A stretch of 18,795 nucleotides of DNA, taken from the NCBI GenBank assembly GCA_027295475.1, contig JAPUKV010000209.1:1-18795 (forward strand). Reading direction: 5' to 3'. The position numbers and the translations under genes are program-made. This document shows positions 15,298 through 18,795 of this stretch, one piece after another; position 1 is the first letter of the stretch; each line of letters opens with the position of its first letter. The notes below the pieces were generated by a model, which did no database searches, was not told the DNA's origin, and worked only from the letters and a program-made list of their open reading frames with translations. Origin of the DNA: Pseudomonadota bacterium. GTDB lineage: Bacteria > Pseudomonadota > Gammaproteobacteria > Woeseiales > Woeseiaceae.

Positions 15298-15954
15298 ATG
15301 GGCTTAAACCATTACGCAACGACTGGCATCAAAGTAGTAAAGCATGAGGAGAAAGGGTCTTTGGAAGCGCTTATGGCAGCCGGTGCCGCAGCGGGTAACG
15401 CGGTGGCAGTGGTGACAGAGCAGGGTCTTACCGACGAGCTTGACTGGGTGGAGCGCGCCCGGCAGGCGGACACGTCCGCCTTCGAATCGCTCTACAGGCT
15501 GCACGTCGACAAGATCTACGGCCTCTGCCTGCGTATGACGGGCAATGCCAGCGAGGCTGAGGACTGTACGCAGGATGCGTTTATCCAGGCCTGGAGAAAG
15601 CTCTCAAAGTTTCGGGGCGACAGCGCGTTCAGTAGCTGGTTGCACCGAATCGCCGTGAACTCGGTACTCGCGCGCATGAGAAAGTCGCGGCGCGAGTGGG
15701 ATCGTATCCAGGCCGTGACGGACATCTCGCCCGCAGCAAGAACGGTGGGCGACAGCGGTAATTTCGAGGACCTGCAAAAAGCAGTCGATGAGTTACCAGG
15801 TGGAGCGAGACGTGTCTTTGTGCTGCACGCCGTATACGGCTACAGCCATGATGAAACGAGCAACATGCTCGGTATAGCGGTAGGCACGAGCAAGGCACAA
15901 TTGCACCGCGCGAAAAGACTACTTGCGCAGCAACTGCAGCAAAACGGATATTAG
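15298..15954 (+). CDS. ECF-type RNA polymerase sigma factor, RpoE-like
   Basis: Directs RNA polymerase to a dedicated regulon, probably envelope or stress related. Sigma region 2 spans about 60-128 (AFESLYRLHVDKIYGLCLRM, EAEDCTQDAFIQAWRKL, FSSWLHRIAVN). Region 4 spans about 158-212 (AVDELPGGARRVFVLHAVYGYSHDE, helix-turn-helix MLGIAVGTSKAQLHRAKRLL). No region 3 is present, as expected for ECF factors. The start is ambiguous. ATG at 15298 has no clear ribosome binding site, whereas TTG at 15361 has a strong GAGGAG nine bases upstream and gives 197 residues, nearer the family norm. The next gene begins 2 bp after its stop. No autoregulatory ECF promoter could be identified in the 75 bp separating it from the divergent GGDEF-EAL gene. 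Confidence 0.95.
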   Translation: MGLNHYATTGIKVVKHEEKGSLEALMAAGAAAGNAVAVVTEQGLTDELDWVERARQADTSAFESLYRLHVDKIYGLCLRMTGNASEAEDCTQDAFIQAWRKLSKFRGDSAFSSWLHRIAVNSVLARMRKSRREWDRIQAVTDISPAARTVGDSGNFEDLQKAVDELPGGARRVFVLHAVYGYSHDETSNMLGIAVGTSKAQLHRAKRLLAQQLQQNGY

Positions 15955-15956
15955 TC

Positions 15957-16517
15957 ATGAATGAGAAGCAAAGCTTTGACGACAAACTGATGGAAGCGGC
16001 GCGTGCGCTTGAGACGGAGGTCGCGCCCGAGCACGATCTGTGGCCGGACATTGAAAACGCAATTGCCAGGCCTTCGCGGACACGCTGGAATACCGTATTT
16101 GCACAGGCGGCGGCAGTGCTGCTGCTTGTCGGCGCCTCGTCGGGCCTGACGTATCTGGCGATGAATGAGAAGACGCCGGTCGCGACGCTTGTCACGGACA
16201 ATACGGGGCTCAATTATGAGCGGGCAAGCTTTGGGGGCCACTACACGCTCGGTCCTGGTTATCAGGATGCGCGCAGCAGCCTGAAAGCACAGCTCGATGA
16301 AGAACTCGAGCGCCTGTCGCCTGAAGTACGCGCTGAGGTGGAGAAAAACATCGATGCGATTCGTGCAGCCATCGACGAGATTAACAGTGCACTGGTCGAT
16401 GAGCCAGACAACATATTGCTGCAGGAACTGCTCCTCAGTACATATCGTGAAGAGCTGTCGGTAATGATGAAAATTGACCGCGTCGCGAACGCCGCGATGT
16501 TGAGAACGGATATTTAA
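15957..16517 (+). CDS. Single-pass membrane protein, probable anti-sigma factor
   Basis: A 186-residue protein with an acidic N-terminal cytoplasmic segment (1-43, including APEHDLWPDIENAI), one membrane helix (about 46-68, VFAQAAAVLLLVGASSGLTYLAM) and a periplasmic C-terminal part. Residues about 105-170 are charged and helical (LKAQLDEELERLSPEVRAEV), possibly a coiled coil. It starts 2 bp after the sigma factor stop, and the topology matches membrane anti-sigma factors. However, there is no zinc-binding HxxxCxxC motif and no RseA or zf-HC2 signature that I recognise. Function is therefore inferred mainly from position. The segment before the helix would be the sigma-binding part. Confidence 0.65.
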   Translation: MNEKQSFDDKLMEAARALETEVAPEHDLWPDIENAIARPSRTRWNTVFAQAAAVLLLVGASSGLTYLAMNEKTPVATLVTDNTGLNYERASFGGHYTLGPGYQDARSSLKAQLDEELERLSPEVRAEVEKNIDAIRAAIDEINSALVDEPDNILLQELLLSTYREELSVMMKIDRVANAAMLRTDI

Positions 16518-16558
16518 GGCAGTGCGATAAGGGTAAGCACCGCAGAAACCCACCTGAA

Positions 16559-17449
16559 ATGAAGAGACTGATTATGAGAATTTTAACCCTGACTTGTTTG
16601 AGTTTGATTGGCGCCACAGCAATGGCCGACAGCATAGACCAAAGGCTGGATGCAGCTTCGGATGGCGTGGTGACCATTTCCAACATTTCCGGATCAGTTG
16701 AGGTCACTGGTTGGTCGCGCGATGAAGTCGAAATAAGCGGCAATCTCGGTAGCGGCGTTAAGGAGCTGATCTTCAAGCGTGACGATGATGAAATCGAGAT
16801 TACGGTCAAGGCTCCGGACGGGGGCACGCGCAATATTTCCAGCGACCTGGTTATTCATGTGCCGGAAATGAGCTCGGTCAAGGTTGTCGGCGTAAGCGCC
16901 GACATCGATATAACAAATGTTTTCGGAGTACTGCGATTGCAATCTGTCAGCGGAGATATCGACATTGAGGTTCATGCTGCCGATATCGAGATCGAGACCG
17001 TGAGCGGAGACGTCGAAGTGCAGGGCGATGATAAAGTGGCGCACGCCGAACTGAGCGCCGTAAGCGGTGATATTGACATTCAGAATCTTGCCGGAGAAGT
17101 TACCGCTAATTCCATCAGTGGTGGTCTCGTTCTGGTCAACAGCAACCTGGAGCGAGTCCGTATGGAGACGGTAACCGGCGACATCGTTTTTGATGCAGCG
17201 CTGTCAGAGGATGCAACGTTCAGCGTCGAGACGATAAACGGAGACCTGGATATCAATTTCAGCAACGCAGTCTCTGCCCGCTTCGATATTGAGACGTTCA
17301 ATGGCGGTATTCGAAACTGCTTCGGCCCGGATCCCGTCAGGACCAGCGAATACACTCCGGGTACGGAGCTGAAGTTCACCGAGGGAGACGGCAAAGGCCG
17401 CGTGACGATCAAAACCCTGAATGGCGACCTCCGCCTTTGCAAGGACTAG
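16559..17449 (+). CDS. Exported DUF4097-type beta-repeat protein
   Basis: A 296-residue protein with a Sec signal peptide (MKRLIMRILTLTCLSLIGAT, probably cut after AMA at about residue 23). The mature part is a run of short beta repeats of the form VSGDIDIE/SVSGDVEV, seen at about 128-136, 146-154, 166-175, 205-213 and 223-232, as in the DUF4097 beta-propeller or beta-helix-like family. Two cysteines in the mature protein (Cys254 and Cys294) could form a disulfide. DUF4097 proteins commonly follow ECF sigma and anti-sigma genes and are suspected envelope sensors or adhesin-like proteins; the function is unknown. ATG at 16574 (MRILTLTC) is an alternative start with AAGAG upstream. The gene follows the anti-sigma candidate by 41 bp. 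Its stop codon touches a MITE-like element. Confidence 0.88.
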   Translation: MKRLIMRILTLTCLSLIGATAMADSIDQRLDAASDGVVTISNISGSVEVTGWSRDEVEISGNLGSGVKELIFKRDDDEIEITVKAPDGGTRNISSDLVIHVPEMSSVKVVGVSADIDITNVFGVLRLQSVSGDIDIEVHAADIEIETVSGDVEVQGDDKVAHAELSAVSGDIDIQNLAGEVTANSISGGLVLVNSNLERVRMETVTGDIVFDAALSEDATFSVETINGDLDINFSNAVSARFDIETFNGGIRNCFGPDPVRTSEYTPGTELKFTEGDGKGRVTIKTLNGDLRLCKD

Positions 17450-17612
17450 CAGGCTGTTGAAAAACCCTGTTTTTCGGCGGCCTGCTGGCCGGTACAGGGA
17501 TGTACCGTTATTTTCGATGGCTGTAAGCCAGTGAAAATGTTAACGATCCGAAAATCGCACTTTTCGGATCGCGTGGTTGAATAAGTCATGAATGACTTTT
17601 TCAACATCCAGC
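17449..17612. mobile_element. MITE-like element with terminal inverted repeats
   Basis: About 164 bp with no coding capacity. The left end GCAGGCTGTTGAAAAA (17449-17464) and the inverse of the right end, GCTGGATGTTGAAAAA (17597-17612), match at 13 of 16 positions. The inside is packed with hairpins: CGGTAC/GTACCG (17490-17507), ATTTTC-TGGCT/AGCCA-GAAAAT (17510-17538), a perfect 11-bp CGATCCGAAAA/TTTTCGGATCG stem (17544-17571), and AGTCAT/ATGACT near 17585-17598. The left end overlaps the last base of the DUF4097 stop codon. No convincing target-site duplication was seen. The 11-bp stem could also end the upstream transcript. Confidence 0.65.
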
Positions 17613-17645
17613 AAGCGGCCCAACAAGCTTAACGACGATATCGAC

Positions 17646-17730
17646 AAGGGGATGGACCCCATTATCCTGGTTAGTCTGCGATTTTTGATCGCTTTCTGGG
17701 AAAAACGGGATTCGTCCCCTGTTTTTTCCC
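17646..17730. repeat. Second copy of the GGGGAYGGAYCCC palindromic repeat
   Basis: AAGGGGATGGACCCCATT (17646-17663) and, inverted, AACGGGATTCGTCCCCTG (17704-17721) are related to the ends of the 12803-12957 element. The right module forms a hairpin, GGGAAAAAC (17698-17706) with GTTTTTTCCC (17721-17730), around GGG/CCC and an ATTCGT loop. It lies between the MITE-like element and the AsmA gene and may act as a terminator. Confidence 0.55.
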
Positions 17731-17773
17731 GGCACAATGATATTCTTCCGGCCTCACGCCTAGGAATATCGTT

Positions 17774-18795
17774 ATGGGACGCCTTGTAAAACCTCTCTTA
17801 CTTTTTATTGCCGGTATCGTGGGCCTCGCGGTACTCGCTTCGGTCGCGCTGTTTTTGTTTTTTGATCCCAACGATTTTCGGGACGAGATTTCCGCACAGG
17901 TGAAGGAATTGACTGGGCGCGACCTGGTCATAGAGGGCGACTTGTCACTCAGTGTCTTTCCCTGGATAGCGGTCAACGTCGGCAGTACGCGCCTTGGCAA
18001 CGCGGAGGGGTTTGGCGACAAGCCTTTCTTGAGCTTCGAAGAGGCAAGACTAAGCGTCAGGCTGATGCCGCTTCTGTTTCAGCAAAAGGTGGCAATTGGC
18101 ACCGCCTCGCTGGACTCTTTTTCCCTCAATCTTGAGGTGGCCGCGAACGGCACAAACAACTGGGATGATCTCGCCGAGGCGGCCGAAGCAACGCCTGCGG
18201 CAGAAACGGACGAGACAGGTGGTACGAGAGCCCTGGATATCGCCGACTTCCGACTGGGCAATGCGTCAATTTCCTTCCTCGATGCACAGGCAGGCACCGC
18301 CAATTCGATCAGCGGGCTCACGCTGAAAATGAGCAGTATTACAGCAGGCAAGCCTTTCGATTTTGATGCCGAATTCGATTTCAGTGCAGAGCCGGTCGGG
18401 GTCTCGGGCCATCTGCGGTTTGCCGGCACGATGACACTCTCCGAAGGCAACGAGAACCTCTCGATCAAGGGTTTTGTTATCGACGGGCAGCTGGACGGCA
18501 TCGTTGCCGAGACAACCGACTTCCGCTTCGCGGCACCTGCAGTTGAGGTGGATATGGTTGCCGAGAGCGTAACGATGGGCGAGATGGAGTTGTCACTTTT
18601 CGGCCTGGACATGTCGGCCGATGTTGAGCCGTACTCGAGTGCCAACCCGCAGCCGAAAATGACGATCGCGGTCCAGCCTTTCTCACTGAAAGCGCTGATG
18701 CAGACACTCGGTGTTGACACGCCAGCCACTGCTGACCCTGATGCGCTCGGACGCGTGTCATTCAGCGCCAAAGCAGAGGTCGGCGAAACCGCACT
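17774..18795 (+). CDS. AsmA family protein, N-terminal part (runs off the window)
   Basis: About 340 residues of an AsmA-like envelope protein; relatives are usually 600-750 residues or longer. The N-terminus has one membrane anchor (about 7-30, PLLLFIAGIVGLAVLASVAL). The characteristic start of the family follows: FFDPNDFRDEI (29-39), LTGRDLVIEGDLSLSVFPW (46-64), GSTRLGNAEGFGDKPFLSF, and RLSVRLMPLLFQQKVAIGTASLD. The rest is the beta-rich periplasmic part. AsmA proteins are bridge-like or outer-membrane-homeostasis factors thought to take part in phospholipid transport or envelope assembly. The start is ATG at 17774 with AGGA eight bases upstream. A palindromic repeat and a MITE-like element separate it from the sigma operon, so it is probably transcribed on its own. 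The frame is open to the window edge. Confidence 0.9.
   Translation, partial: MGRLVKPLLLFIAGIVGLAVLASVALFLFFDPNDFRDEISAQVKELTGRDLVIEGDLSLSVFPWIAVNVGSTRLGNAEGFGDKPFLSFEEARLSVRLMPLLFQQKVAIGTASLDSFSLNLEVAANGTNNWDDLAEAAEATPAAETDETGGTRALDIADFRLGNASISFLDAQAGTANSISGLTLKMSSITAGKPFDFDAEFDFSAEPVGVSGHLRFAGTMTLSEGNENLSIKGFVIDGQLDGIVAETTDFRFAAPAVEVDMVAESVTMGEMELSLFGLDMSADVEPYSSANPQPKMTIAVQPFSLKALMQTLGVDTPATADPDALGRVSFSAKAEVGETA

Noticed and set aside
17592..17789. Small plus-strand ORF between the DUF4097 and AsmA genes
   Set aside because: It is composed of the MITE end and the palindromic repeat, has no ribosome binding site, and overlaps the AsmA start.

Overview
The window looks like a chromosomal segment of a moderately GC-rich gammaproteobacterium. 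The supporting signs are YajQ, an MshB-like pilin, a trp operon under classical ribosome-mediated attenuation, RpoE-like sigma and AsmA. The short palindromic GGGGACGGATCCCG-type intergenic repeats would fit poorly characterised marine or sediment lineages such as Woeseiaceae. That placement is inference. No tRNA, rRNA, CRISPR array, prophage or complete insertion sequence was seen.

Layout. (a) 1-2121, minus strand: a small acidic protein of unknown function, then yajQ, then ppc (phosphoenolpyruvate carboxylase, cut by the window edge). The three are tightly packed and probably form one unit read from a promoter near 2093-2121. (b) 2187-3539, plus: a 450-residue protein that resembles the C-terminal half of a ribonucleotide reductase large subunit without recognisable catalytic residues. 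A likely frameshift hides about 40 further residues. (c) 3712-5547, plus: an SLC13/DASS-type permease with two TrkA-C (RCK_C) domains. (d) 5564-12214, plus: a complete, unfused seven-gene tryptophan operon, trpE-G-D-C-F-B-A. It is preceded by a sigma70-like promoter, a 22-residue leader peptide with three Trp codons, and mutually exclusive RNA hairpins ending in an intrinsic terminator. Most junctions are 4-bp ATGA overlaps, so the genes are probably translationally coupled. A 26-bp inverted repeat follows trpA.

(e) 12281-12957: an orphan MshB-like type IV pilin gene bracketed by palindromic repeats. (f) 12970-15222, minus: a degenerate receiver-PAS-GGDEF-EAL protein whose diguanylate cyclase motif and inhibitory site are intact but whose EAL phosphodiesterase site looks broken. 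(g) 15298-17449, plus: an ECF sigma factor, a single-pass membrane protein in the anti-sigma position, and an exported DUF4097-type beta-repeat protein, probably one envelope-related regulatory operon. (h) 17449-17730: a 164-bp MITE-like element with terminal inverted repeats, then a second copy of the palindromic repeat found near 12.8 kb. (i) 17774 to the end: the N-terminal half of an AsmA-family protein.

The most rewarding items are the trp attenuator with its possibly leaderless leader peptide, the catalytically stripped ribonucleotide-reductase-like protein, the repeat-bracketed lone pilin, the MITE, and the c-di-GMP protein with an apparently dead EAL domain. Nothing here is clearly a new defence or mobile system.
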